DNA from: JAATGA01 sp047605605
Lineage (GTDB): Bacteria; Pseudomonadota; Alphaproteobacteria; Rhodobacterales; Rhodobacteraceae
NCBI GenBank assembly: GCA_047605605.1
Contig: JASGFG010000045.1
Coordinates: forward strand, 1-30,260
Direction: 5' to 3'
Length of the DNA stretch: 30,260 nucleotides
Shown: piece after piece, positions 14,407 through 22,298 of the stretch
Layout: the number at the start of each line of letters is the position of its first letter
Position numbering within the stretch: the stretch's first letter is position 1
Notes under the pieces: model-generated
The model's input: only the letters and a program-made list of their open reading frames with translations
What the model was told of the DNA's origin: nothing
The model's database searches: none
Position numbers and translations under genes: made by a program

Positions 14407-15156
14407 TTACCCCTTGGGCGCGACCAGCCCCACGATCGGCCCCATGGCAAAGCCGAAATCGTTCCGCCCCAGGTCCGGCGCATATAGCCGCGAGATCGAG
14501 CCATCCAGATACAGCGCATCCGGCGCGCCGATCACATCGCGGAAGAACCGGGCGAAGGTGTGGAAATTCACCGCCCGCCCGGAAATCGCGAAAACCGCCC
14601 GTCCGTCCGGCGTGACACCCACCCCGTTGCGGATATAGGTCGAGGGCGAATCCGCCAGAAACCGCGGATGCAGCTTGCCCGAAATCACCAGAAGCGGCCC
14701 CGATTGCGTGGCGAACCGGCATTGCATCCGCGCCCGGGCATAGGCCCGCGTCTCGATCACCGCAAAGCGCGTGCCGATGCAGAACACCCCGTTCGGCACC
14801 AGACCGAAGTTGCCCCCGCCCGATGTCGTCACCAGCGAGGACATTGTATGCCCTTCCTCGGTATAAAGTCCGACGGGGCGGCGGTCGGGGTGATACATCC
14901 CCGCGTTCATCGCAAAGACCAGCGCCTTGCCCTGCGCCGCCAGCAGGCGGTTCACCGCCTCGAACGATCCCAGATTGCCGTCAGGCCCGTTCAGGAACAG
15001 CCGCAGGTCGGCGCCCGGTTTCGCCTCGCAGACGGTATAGGGCAGCCCCTCGAAACTGACATCGCGGCACGCGGCGGCGGATGCCCCCGATGCGATGCCC
15101 GCGGCCAGCATCAGGGCCAGGGTCGCGGCCAGAACGGCGGCCAGACGGGGGATCAT
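14407..15156 (-). CDS. DUF2233 / phosphodiester glycosidase family protein, exported
   Basis: This 249-residue protein has a signal peptide (about 1-28, MIPRLAAVLAATLALMLAAG, cleaved near SAAA). The mature part shows the DUF2233 (NAGPA-like phosphodiester alpha-GlcNAcase) hallmarks VFAMNAGMYHPDRRPVGLY, FGLVPNGVFCI, SGPLLVISG and ALYLDGSISRLYAP. The human relative uncovers GlcNAc-phosphate on mannose; bacterial members act outside the cytoplasm on sugar phosphodiesters that are mostly unidentified. The ATG overlaps the rbfA stop by four bases (ATGA, 15153-15156), so it is translated from the rbfA transcript. Its product has no known link to ribosome assembly. The repeat element copy B follows its stop codon. 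Confidence 0.88.
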   Translation of the reverse strand: MIPRLAAVLAATLALMLAAGIASGASAAACRDVSFEGLPYTVCEAKPGADLRLFLNGPDGNLGSFEAVNRLLAAQGKALVFAMNAGMYHPDRRPVGLYTEEGHTMSSLVTTSGGGNFGLVPNGVFCIGTRFAVIETRAYARARMQCRFATQSGPLLVISGKLHPRFLADSPSTYIRNGVGVTPDGRAVFAISGRAVNFHTFARFFRDVIGAPDALYLDGSISRLYAPDLGRNDFGFAMGPIVGLVAPKG

Positions 15157-15572
15157 TCCCCGTCCGCGTTGTCGTCGGGCGCGGCAAGGTCGCGCCGCAC
15201 CTTTTCGTCGGCGAACAGGCGCCGCGTTTCGTCCAGCCGGTCAAATGTCTCGTCCGGGCGGAACCGCAGGTCGGGCGCGTATTTCAGCGTCATCGCCTCG
15301 GCCACGCGGTGGCGGATCTCGCCCTTGTTGCGGGCCAGCGCGGCAATGGCCTCTTCCACCCCCTGCCCGCCAAGCGGCATGACATAGACCGTCGCGATCT
15401 TCAGGTCGGGCGAGCACGAAACCTCGCCCACGGTGATCGACATGCGGTTCAGTTCGGGGTCGTGGATGTCCGCCCGGTGCAGCAGGTCCGAAAGGGTGCG
15501 GCGGATCAACTCGCCCACGCGAAGCTGGCGTTGCGAGGGGCCCTGGCCGGTGTGGATGCGCTTGTTCGACAT
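15153..15572 (-). CDS. rbfA: 30S ribosome-binding factor A
   Basis: This 139-residue single KH-type domain protein helps mature the 30S subunit by binding near the 5' end helix of 16S rRNA; it matters in the cold. The family motifs PSQRQLRVGELIRRTLSDLL, ADIHDPELNRMSITVGEVSCSPDLKIATVYVMPL and LKYAPDLRFRPDETFDRLDE are present. The ATG at 15570-15572 gives MSNKRIHTGQGPSQRQ, the expected start. An ATG nine bases upstream is possible but less well placed relative to GGGG. The gene is first in a run with DUF2233 and truB and divergent from dapB, 99 bp away. No infB or nusA lies upstream, so the usual nusA-infB-rbfA cluster is broken here. Confidence 0.96.
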   Translation of the reverse strand: MSNKRIHTGQGPSQRQLRVGELIRRTLSDLLHRADIHDPELNRMSITVGEVSCSPDLKIATVYVMPLGGQGVEEAIAALARNKGEIRHRVAEAMTLKYAPDLRFRPDETFDRLDETRRLFADEKVRRDLAAPDDNADGE

Positions 15573-15671
15573 ACCCCGCATCTAGGGGCTTTTCGCGCGC
15601 CCCGCAACGGGCAGGGTTCCGGCGCGCGCGCAAAGCCGCTAAACGGGCGGAAACATCGACAGGGGGAAACC

Positions 15672-16481
15672 ATGGCCGACCTTCCGGGTATCGTGATCAC
15701 CGGCGCCTCGGGGCGGATGGGGCAGATGCTGATCCGCACGGTCCTGGCCTCGGGCAAGGCGCGGCTCGTCGGCTGTGTGGAGCGGAGCGGCAATCCCTGG
15801 GTCGGGCAGGATGTGGGGCAGGCCATGGGCGGCGCGGCGCTGGGCGTGACCGTGACCGACGACCCGCTGGAGGCTTTTGTCCGGGCGCAGGCGGTGATCG
15901 ACTTCACCGCCCCGGCCGCGACGGTGGAATTCGCGGGGCTGGCCGCGCAGGCCCGCGCGGTGCATGTGATCGGCACCACCGGGCTGGAGGCCGAACATCT
16001 GCGCCGCATCCAGCTTGCCTCGCACCACGCGGTGATCGTGCGGGCCGGAAACATGAGCCTTGGGGTCAACCTGCTGGTGCGGATGACGCAAAAGGTGGCG
16101 GCGGCGCTGGATGCCGACTGGGATATCGAGGTGGTCGAGGCGCATCACCGCATGAAGGTCGATGCGCCGTCCGGCACGGCGCTGATGCTGGGGGCCGCGG
16201 CGGCCGAGGGGCGCGGCGCGGCGCTGGAGGACCTGCGCACCCCGGCGCGCGAAGGGATCACCGGCGCGCGGGACCGCGGGTCCATCGGATTTTCCGCCAT
16301 TCGCGGCGGCGATGTCGTGGGCGAACATGACGTGATCTTTGCCGCCGATGGCGAGCGGGTGGTGCTGCGCCACATCGCCACCGACCGCGCAATCTTTGCG
16401 CGTGGCGCGCTGCGGGCGGCGCTGTGGGGGCAGGGGCAAAAGCCCGGCGAATACGACATGATGGATGTGCTGGGCCTTTGA
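15672..16481 (+). CDS. dapB: 4-hydroxy-tetrahydrodipicolinate reductase
   Basis: This 269-residue enzyme of the lysine and diaminopimelate pathway reduces 4-hydroxy-tetrahydrodipicolinate with NAD(P)H. The N-terminal Rossmann motif is ITGASGRMGQML (9-20). The FTAPAATVEF and IGTTGL segments line the cofactor site. The catalytic block EAHHRMKVDAPSGTA carries His158, His159 and Lys162. The GSIGFSAIRGGDVVGEHDV tetramer segment follows. The start ATG 15672 follows AGGGGG and matches the family. It is the first gene to the right of the rbfA cluster and faces hrpB, which begins 121 bp later on the same strand. Confidence 0.97.
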   Translation: MADLPGIVITGASGRMGQMLIRTVLASGKARLVGCVERSGNPWVGQDVGQAMGGAALGVTVTDDPLEAFVRAQAVIDFTAPAATVEFAGLAAQARAVHVIGTTGLEAEHLRRIQLASHHAVIVRAGNMSLGVNLLVRMTQKVAAALDADWDIEVVEAHHRMKVDAPSGTALMLGAAAAEGRGAALEDLRTPAREGITGARDRGSIGFSAIRGGDVVGEHDVIFAADGERVVLRHIATDRAIFARGALRAALWGQGQKPGEYDMMDVLGL

Positions 16482-16513
16482 CCGGCCTGCGGCGGGATCG
16501 TCCGGGCCGGTCA
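16479..16513 (+). terminator. possible dapB terminator hairpin
   Basis: TGACCGGCC (16479-16487, including the dapB stop codon) and GGCCGGTCA (16505-16513) form a perfect 9-bp stem around a 17-nt GC-rich loop. No T run follows, so it may only slow or stabilise the transcript end. Confidence 0.4.
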
Positions 16514-16602
16514 CCCCCGCGGCAAGGACGCATCCGGCGCCAGCCCGCCGGCATCTTTCGACGCGGTTGGCGCGTCATGCCCTGTAGCCCCGCGAGGCGC
16601 CC

Positions 16603-19035
16603 TTGACCGATCCCGTCCCCCTTCCCGTCGATGAGGCCCTGCCGGCGCTGCGGGCGGCGGTTGCGGCGCGCGGCATGGCGGTGCTTCAGGCCCCGCCGGG
16701 GGCGGGCAAGACCACCCGCGTGCCGCTGGATCTGCTGGCCTCGGGCCTGATCGGCGGCCGGATCGTCATGCTGGAGCCGCGGCGCCTGGCGGCGCGGGCG
16801 GCGGCCGAGCGGATGGCGGAAACGCTGGGCCAGCCGGTCGGCCAGACGGTCGGCTATCGCATCCGGGGCGAGGCGAAGGTGTCGCGCGATACCCGGATCG
16901 AGGTCGTGACCGAAGGCATCCTGACCCGGATGATCCAGTCCGATCCCGGTCTGGAGGGGGTCGGGGCGGTGATCTTCGACGAATTTCACGAACGCAGCCT
17001 GAATGCCGATCTGGGGCTGGCGCTGTGCCTGGAGATCCGCGGGGCGCTGCGCGAGGATCTGGCGCTGGTCGTGATGTCGGCCACGCTGGATGCGGCGCCG
17101 GTGGCCGCGCTGATGGGGGATGCGCCGGTCGTCACCTCGGCCGGGCGGGCTTTTCCGGTCGAAACCCGCTGGCTGCCGCGCCCGCCCGATGCGACCCTGC
17201 GGTATGAGGCAGGGATCGCCGCGCTGGTCCGGCAGGCGGCGGAGGAGACGGAGGAGGGTGGCATCCTTGTCTTCCTGCCGGGCGAGGGCGAGATCCGGCG
17301 GGTCGAGGCGGCGCTGGCGGGGCAACTGCCGGACGGCTTCGTCCTTCGCCCGCTGTTTGGCGCCATGGATTTCGCGGCGCAGCGCGCGGCCCTGGCCCCG
17401 GTGGCGGGGCGCAAGGTGGTGCTGGCGACCTCGATCGCGGAAACCTCGCTGACGATACCGGACATCCGCGTCGTGGTGGATGGCGGCCGCGCCCGCCGCG
17501 CCCGGTTCGACCCGAATTCCGGCATGTCGCGGCTGGTGACGGAACGGGTGACGCGGGCCGAAGCCGAACAGCGCCGCGGCCGGGCGGGCCGGGTGGCGGC
17601 GGGCCTGTGCTGGCGATACTGGACAAGGGGAGAGGAGGGCGGACTTGCGCCCTTTCCCCCGGCCGAGATCGAGGCGGCGGACCTGACCGGCCTTGCGCTG
17701 GAACTGGCGCTGTGGGGGGGCGCGGACCTGCCGTTCCTGACGCCGCCCCCGCCCGGCGCGATGGCCGAGGCGCGCGCGCTTTTGTCCGCGCTGGACGCGC
17801 TGGACGATAAGGGGCGGATCACCGCGCATGGGCGGGTGCTGGCCGGCCTGCCGCTGCATCCCCGGCTGGCGCATATGCTGGCCGTGGCGGGACGCGGCGC
17901 GGCGGAACTGGCCGCCCTGATCGCCGAGCGCGATCCGCTGCGCGGCGCCGGGCCGGACCTGACGCTGCGCCTGGCCGCCATGCGCGATCCCGGCCGGTTC
18001 GCGGCCCAGGCAAACCGCCCCGCGCTGGATCGCATCCGGGACGAGGCGCGGCGGCTGGCGAAATCCGCGCCTGCGGGCGTTCTGCCCGGGCTGTCGCCCG
18101 CGCAGATGGCGGCGCTGGCCTATCCCGACCGCATCGGGCTGCGGCGCAAGGGGGATGCCCCGCGATGGCTGCTGTCGGGCGGGCGGGGCGCGGTGATGGA
18201 ACCGGGCAGCCCGCTGTCGAACGCCCGGCTGATCGTGGCGACCGACCTTGACGGCGGGCGCGAGGCGCAGGTGCGGCAGGCCGTGGCGATGTCCGAGTCC
18301 GAACTGCGCGAGGTGCATGGCGCCGACATCCGCTGGCGCGAGATCGTCGAATGGTCGCGGCGCGAGGGGCGGGTCATCGCCCGGCGGCAGGAAATGTTCG
18401 GGGCGCTGGTGCTGGACGACCGCATCTGGCCCGATGCCCCGGCCGAGGCGATGGCACGCGCCGCATGGGACGGGCTGCGCCAGACCGGCCTGCCCTGGAC
18501 CCCGGCGTCGCGCCGGCTGCGGGCGCGGATCGCGCTGGCCCGCGATGAAGGCTGGCCCGAGGTGACGGACGAGGCGCTTCTGGCCGAGGACGGCTGGCTG
18601 CTTGCCTGGCTGGCCCGCGCCCGGACCGAGGCCGACCTGCGGGCGCTGGACCTGACCGAGCCGTTGAAGGCGCGGATCGGCTGGGACCGGATGGCCGAGG
18701 TTGACCGGCTGGTGCCGGCGCATTTCACCACGCCGCTGGGGCGGGCCGTCGCCATCGACTATGACGGCGAGGTGCCGGGGATCGAATTGCGCTTGCAGGA
18801 GATGTTCGGCGTCACGCGGCATCCGGTCGTTGGGCATGACCGACGCCCGCTGCGCGTAACGCTGCTGTCGCCGGGGCAGCGTCCGGTGCAGGTGACGATG
18901 GACCTGCCGGGGTTCTGGGCCAATTCCTATGCCGATGTGCGCAAGGACATGCGCGGCCAATACCCCCGCCACCCCTGGCCCGAAGATCCGACCCAGGCCG
19001 AGCCGACGCTGCGCGCCAAGCCGCGCGGCACCTGA
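16603..19035 (+). CDS. hrpB: ATP-dependent helicase HrpB
   Basis: This 810-residue DEAH-family helicase has motif I APPGAGKTT (30-38), motif II FDEFHERS (DEFH at 126-129), SAT (159-161), ATSIAETSLTIPDIRVVVDGG and the arginine finger motif EAEQRRGRAGR. The helicase-associated domain and the HrpB-specific C-terminal domain (ending FWANSYADVRKDMRGQYPRHPWPEDP) are complete. HrpB is widespread in Gram-negatives; its RNA substrate is not settled. The start is TTG at 16603: GAGG lies upstream at good spacing, MTDPVPLPVDEALPAL is the expected N-terminus, and the next ATG (residue 24) would remove part of the first helix. The TTG may hold translation low. The MFS gene follows 90 bp downstream. Confidence 0.95.
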   Translation: MTDPVPLPVDEALPALRAAVAARGMAVLQAPPGAGKTTRVPLDLLASGLIGGRIVMLEPRRLAARAAAERMAETLGQPVGQTVGYRIRGEAKVSRDTRIEVVTEGILTRMIQSDPGLEGVGAVIFDEFHERSLNADLGLALCLEIRGALREDLALVVMSATLDAAPVAALMGDAPVVTSAGRAFPVETRWLPRPPDATLRYEAGIAALVRQAAEETEEGGILVFLPGEGEIRRVEAALAGQLPDGFVLRPLFGAMDFAAQRAALAPVAGRKVVLATSIAETSLTIPDIRVVVDGGRARRARFDPNSGMSRLVTERVTRAEAEQRRGRAGRVAAGLCWRYWTRGEEGGLAPFPPAEIEAADLTGLALELALWGGADLPFLTPPPPGAMAEARALLSALDALDDKGRITAHGRVLAGLPLHPRLAHMLAVAGRGAAELAALIAERDPLRGAGPDLTLRLAAMRDPGRFAAQANRPALDRIRDEARRLAKSAPAGVLPGLSPAQMAALAYPDRIGLRRKGDAPRWLLSGGRGAVMEPGSPLSNARLIVATDLDGGREAQVRQAVAMSESELREVHGADIRWREIVEWSRREGRVIARRQEMFGALVLDDRIWPDAPAEAMARAAWDGLRQTGLPWTPASRRLRARIALARDEGWPEVTDEALLAEDGWLLAWLARARTEADLRALDLTEPLKARIGWDRMAEVDRLVPAHFTTPLGRAVAIDYDGEVPGIELRLQEMFGVTRHPVVGHDRRPLRVTLLSPGQRPVQVTMDLPGFWANSYADVRKDMRGQYPRHPWPEDPTQAEPTLRAKPRGT

Positions 19036-19125
19036 AATACGCTGAAACGTGATTTGCGCAGGCGGCGGCTTTCCCTTGCGGGGCGGTCTGGATAAGCCTG
19101 CCGGGCAGGCAAAGGGGACAGGACG

Positions 19126-20292
19126 ATGCAAAGGGAACGCTGGGCGGTGGCGGCCATGTTCATGGCGAACGGCCTGATCATCGGGGCATGGGCGCCGCAG
19201 ATCCCGCTGCTGCTGCCACGCCACGGCATCGACAAGGCGCAACTGGGCCTGCTGATCCTGCTGCTGGGTCTGGGTGCGGTGGGGGCGATGCTGCTGTCGG
19301 GGCAGCTGATCGCGCGGCACGGGTCGCGCCTGGTTCTGGCGGTGCTGTCGGTCGCGGTGATGGTGGCGCTGCCGCTGGTGGTCTTTGCGCCCGATCTGTG
19401 GCTGCTGGCCCCGGCGATGGTGGTCTTTGGCGCGCTGGTGGGGATGATGGATGTGGCGATGAACGCCAATGCCGTGCTGGTCGAACGCCGTCTGGGCCGG
19501 GCGATCATGTCGTCCTCTCATGGGTTCTGGAGCCTGGGGGGCTTTGCCGGCGGCGCATTGGGCGGGTTGTTCCTGGACCGTTTCGGCGCGGGGGCGCAGG
19601 CGCTGGCCGTGGCGGCGGCGGTGCTGGCCATGGCCCTGACGGCAATCCCGTTTCTGGCGCCCGATCCGCCTGCCGCCCCGGTTGCCACCGGACACAACGG
19701 GGGGCGGCGGCGGCTTTTGCCGCGCGATCCGGGCCTGTGGCTGATCGGCGGGCTGGCGCTGGCGGCGATGGTGCCCGAGGGTGCGATCCTGGATTGGGCG
19801 GCGCTTTACCTGCGGCAGGAACTGGGCACGGATGTCGCGCGGTCGGGTCTGGCCTTCGCGCTGTTTTCCGGGGCGATGGCGGCGATGCGGTTCGCGGGCG
19901 ATGGCATCCGCAACCGCTTTGGCGCGGTTGCCGTGGCGCGCATCTCGGGGCTGATCGGCGCCGCGGGGCTGCTGATCGCGGCGGCGGCGCCGGTCGACGG
20001 GCTGGCCATCGCGGGCTTCGCGCTGGCGGGGCTGGGGATCGCCAACATGGTGCCGATCATGTTTTCCGCGGCCGGAAACCATCCGGGCCTGCCGGCGGGG
20101 GTGGGCATCTCGACCGTGACGATGTTGGGCTATTGCGGCATTCTGGTCGCGCCCTCGACCATCGGCTTTGTCGCCGAACATATCGGGTTCCGCATCACCT
20201 ATGCCGTTCTTGCCGGGCTGCTGGTGCTGGTCGCGGCGCTGGCCGGCAGGGTCGCGGCGGCGGATGGCGCGCGGGCGGCCTGCCCGGCCTGA
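19126..20292 (+). CDS. MFS transporter, YbjJ-like
   Basis: This 388-residue, very hydrophobic protein has about 12 predicted membrane helices in two halves, joined by a cytoplasmic loop near residues 185-205 (APVATGHNGGRRRLLPRD). The MFS signatures are a weak motif A (GQLIARHGSRLVLAV) after helix 2 and the helix 4-5 segment GMMDVAMNANAVLVERRLGRAIMSSSHGFWSLGG, which resembles the YbjJ/fucose-permease-like group. The substrate cannot be told. It is probably an inner-membrane sugar or drug transporter. The ATG 19126 follows AAGGGGACAGGA. Only 12 bp separate its stop from that of the convergent isochorismatase-like gene, leaving no room for a private terminator. Confidence 0.88.
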   Translation: MQRERWAVAAMFMANGLIIGAWAPQIPLLLPRHGIDKAQLGLLILLLGLGAVGAMLLSGQLIARHGSRLVLAVLSVAVMVALPLVVFAPDLWLLAPAMVVFGALVGMMDVAMNANAVLVERRLGRAIMSSSHGFWSLGGFAGGALGGLFLDRFGAGAQALAVAAAVLAMALTAIPFLAPDPPAAPVATGHNGGRRRLLPRDPGLWLIGGLALAAMVPEGAILDWAALYLRQELGTDVARSGLAFALFSGAMAAMRFAGDGIRNRFGAVAVARISGLIGAAGLLIAAAAPVDGLAIAGFALAGLGIANMVPIMFSAAGNHPGLPAGVGISTVTMLGYCGILVAPSTIGFVAEHIGFRITYAVLAGLLVLVAALAGRVAAADGARAACPA

Positions 20293-20304
20293 GGCCTGTG
20301 CCCG

Positions 20305-20856
20305 TCAGCCCGCGCCCGGCAGGGCGGCCAGTTCGGCCACCGTGGTCAGTCGGGCAAAGTCCGACCCCAGAATCGCCAGCGTGACCTGCATCGCGACCGC
20401 CCCGTCGATCATGCCGCCGTCCTGCGGGTTCCACAGATCGAACCCGTAAAGCGCATCGGTGGGCAGCAGCACACCATAACCCAGATCCGAGGCCGCGCGC
20501 ACGGTCGAGGCCACGCAAAAGGCCGCCACCGCCCCGCAGACGACCAGCCTGTCGATTCCCGCCCCGCGCAAATGCGTGTCGAGATCCGTGCCCGAAAACC
20601 CAGACGAGCCGCGTTTCCAGAAGACCTGTTCGCCCGCCGCGGGCCGGGCCAAAGCCAGAGGCTCGGCCCCCGGCTGGCCGCGTCGGACAGTCTCGGCCGG
20701 ATCGGGGGCGTCGTGGTGGACATGCACGACCGGCAGGCCGCGCCCGCGAAACAGGGCCAGCAGGGCCGCGATCCCTTTGCCCGCCGCCGCATCGACCGGG
20801 CGCCGCCCCTCGATCACGCCGCGCTGGACGTCGATGACCAGAAGCGCCTCTGCCAT
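20305..20856 (-). CDS. isochorismatase-family cysteine hydrolase
   Basis: The protein has 183 residues. The catalytic triad of the family is readable: Asp9 in LLVIDVQ, Lys81 in FWKRGSSGFSGTDLD and Cys114 in CGAVAAFCVASTVRAA. The Phe-Ser-Gly-Thr segment after the lysine and the late GFDLWNPQDGGMIDG resemble the YecD/nicotinamidase-like branch rather than true isochorismatase. The substrate is unknown; amide hydrolysis is the common chemistry. The ATG lies one base after the stop of the DUF1993 gene, so the two genes are translated from one message. The pair may act on a common small molecule, but the sequence gives no clue which. Confidence 0.88.
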   Translation of the reverse strand: MAEALLVIDVQRGVIEGRRPVDAAAGKGIAALLALFRGRGLPVVHVHHDAPDPAETVRRGQPGAEPLALARPAAGEQVFWKRGSSGFSGTDLDTHLRGAGIDRLVVCGAVAAFCVASTVRAASDLGYGVLLPTDALYGFDLWNPQDGGMIDGAVAMQVTLAILGSDFARLTTVAELAALPGAG

Positions 20857-20857
20857 C

Positions 20858-21346
20858 TCAACCGCCCAGGAAATCCACCTTGCCGACCTCGACCCCGTTG
20901 GCGCGAAGCAGGTTATAGGCGGTGGTCATGTGGAAATAGAAATTCGGAATGGCATAGCCGTAAAGATATTGCGGTGCCGGAAAGCTCAGCTCGCGCGGGC
21001 CGGCCTTGACATGGATGGTCCGGGCCGACGCCCCGTCAAAGGCGCTTTCGGGAACCGTGCCGATGAAGGCCAGCGTGCGGGCGATGCGGTCCTTCAGCTC
21101 GGGCAGGGTGGTTTCGGTATCGGCGAAGGACGGCACCCCGGCCCCGGTCAGGCGGGCGACCGCGCCCTTGGCATGATCGCAGGCGGTCTGCACCTGGCGC
21201 GAAAACGGGAACATGTCGGCGATCAGCCGCAGGTTGGGGATCACATCGGGCTTCAACCGCTTTGCCTGCTCGAAGGCGATGGCCTTGTCGAGGATCGCGG
21301 ACAGCGCGGTCAGGGAATGGGCGAAATAGGGGACGGGGGATTGCAT
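20858..21346 (-). CDS. DUF1993 family protein
   Basis: This 162-residue protein is of the DUF1993 family (DinB-like four-helix fold). The visible family pattern is YFAHSLTALSAILDKAIAFE near the start, NLRLIADMFPFSRQVQTACDHAKG in the middle and YGYAIPNFYFHMTTAYNLLRANGVEVGKVDFLG at the end. No biochemical function is established. Histidines in DHAKG and FHMTTAY could bind metal, as in DinB-like proteins. The ATG at 21344-21346 has CAGGAG upstream; the frame further upstream is shadow. It is first in a two-gene unit with the isochorismatase-like hydrolase and divergent from the three-TM protein, with a 177-bp spacer in which I see no clear promoter. Confidence 0.85.
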   Translation of the reverse strand: MQSPVPYFAHSLTALSAILDKAIAFEQAKRLKPDVIPNLRLIADMFPFSRQVQTACDHAKGAVARLTGAGVPSFADTETTLPELKDRIARTLAFIGTVPESAFDGASARTIHVKAGPRELSFPAPQYLYGYAIPNFYFHMTTAYNLLRANGVEVGKVDFLGG

Positions 21347-21523
21347 GGCGGTCTCCTGCTGGGGTGGCCGCAGGAGGCATGGAAACGCGGCAGAGCGCAA
21401 GGCCGTTGCCGCGGCGGATCGCGGTGGCAGGCCGGGAAGGGCGCGCCCAATTCCAACTGGAAGGAATCGGCGGTTCTTGCGAAGATTTCCCTGTTTCAAG
21501 ACATGATATTCAAGGAAAATGAC

Positions 21524-22288
21524 ATGGATATTTTCGCCCCCCTTCAGAAGGTTCTGAAGATCCCGCCGGGTGCCGCGCGGCTTGTCGGCGCCGGCTATCT
21601 GGTCCTTGCGGCGGCGGCCTGGCTGATCAGCGCCTATGACGGCGATCCGATCAGCCTTGCGGTGCTTGCCGCCATCATCCTGGCCTTCGGTCTGGTGGTT
21701 CTGGCGCTTTCCCAGCTTTCCGCCGTGCTGCGGGGGATACTGGGCTATGTTCTGGTGCTGCTGTTTTCGCTGTGGATCGTGCTGTTGTTCATCCAGACGG
21801 TGTTCAACAATCCGCTGACGCCGCCGGTCGTCACCTATCAGTGCCTGGTGTTTTCATCCGACTGCCGCCCGGTTTCGGCGCTGGCGCCCGTGCCTGCCTC
21901 CGAAGGCAGGGTCATCGCCACGGATGTGACAGCCGACACCGGACCCGAGACCGGGCCTGACCCTTCGGTCCAGCGCGGCGCGCATCGGGTTTTCGTGCAG
22001 TTTGCCGGGTTCGACCGGGCCGGGATCGTGGCCATGGCCGAAAAGCTGGCGTCCGGGGGCTGGGACGTGCAGGGGGCGGATCGCGGCGGCGAACGGCTGG
22101 CCGCGGCGGCCGGCGTGAACGAGATCCGCATCTTTCACCCCGAGGACAAGCAGGCTGGTGCCCTGCTGGCGGCCGAGGTTGCTGCGGGCCTTGCAGGTGC
22201 CGGCCCGCTGAATGTCCGCGACCTGTCGGGAACCGCCCTGGCCAGCCGGGTGCCGGCCGGCCAGATGGAGGTGTGGGTTTCCCGCTGA
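21524..22288 (+). CDS. three-TM membrane protein with extracytoplasmic C-terminal domain, function unknown
   Basis: The protein has 254 residues. Three membrane helices are at about 18-37, 43-63 and 70-93. A proline-rich linker follows (96-150) with two cysteines, Cys107 and Cys114, that could form a disulfide. The C-terminal domain (about 154-254) reads HRVFVQFAGFDRAGIVAMAE, then LASGGWDVQGADRGGERLAA, NEIRIFHPEDKQAGALLAAE and a final GQMEVWVSR. This alternation of short strands and helices recalls SPOR/LytR-C-like modules found on some bacterial signalling and cell-wall proteins; that is a resemblance from memory, not a firm match. The ATG at 21524 follows AAGGAAA; an in-frame ATG at 21503 lacks a ribosome-binding site. 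The stop is 10 bp from the convergent argF stop. Confidence 0.7.
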   Translation: MDIFAPLQKVLKIPPGAARLVGAGYLVLAAAAWLISAYDGDPISLAVLAAIILAFGLVVLALSQLSAVLRGILGYVLVLLFSLWIVLLFIQTVFNNPLTPPVVTYQCLVFSSDCRPVSALAPVPASEGRVIATDVTADTGPETGPDPSVQRGAHRVFVQFAGFDRAGIVAMAEKLASGGWDVQGADRGGERLAAAAGVNEIRIFHPEDKQAGALLAAEVAAGLAGAGPLNVRDLSGTALASRVPAGQMEVWVSR

Positions 22289-22298
22289 AACCGCGCGA

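Noticed and set aside
16258..20181. Minus-strand open frame of 1307 codons opposite dapB, hrpB and the MFS gene
   Set aside because: A GC-rich shadow. It crosses three well-recognised genes and is full of Arg, His, Gln and Pro without any domain. No ribosome-binding site supports it.
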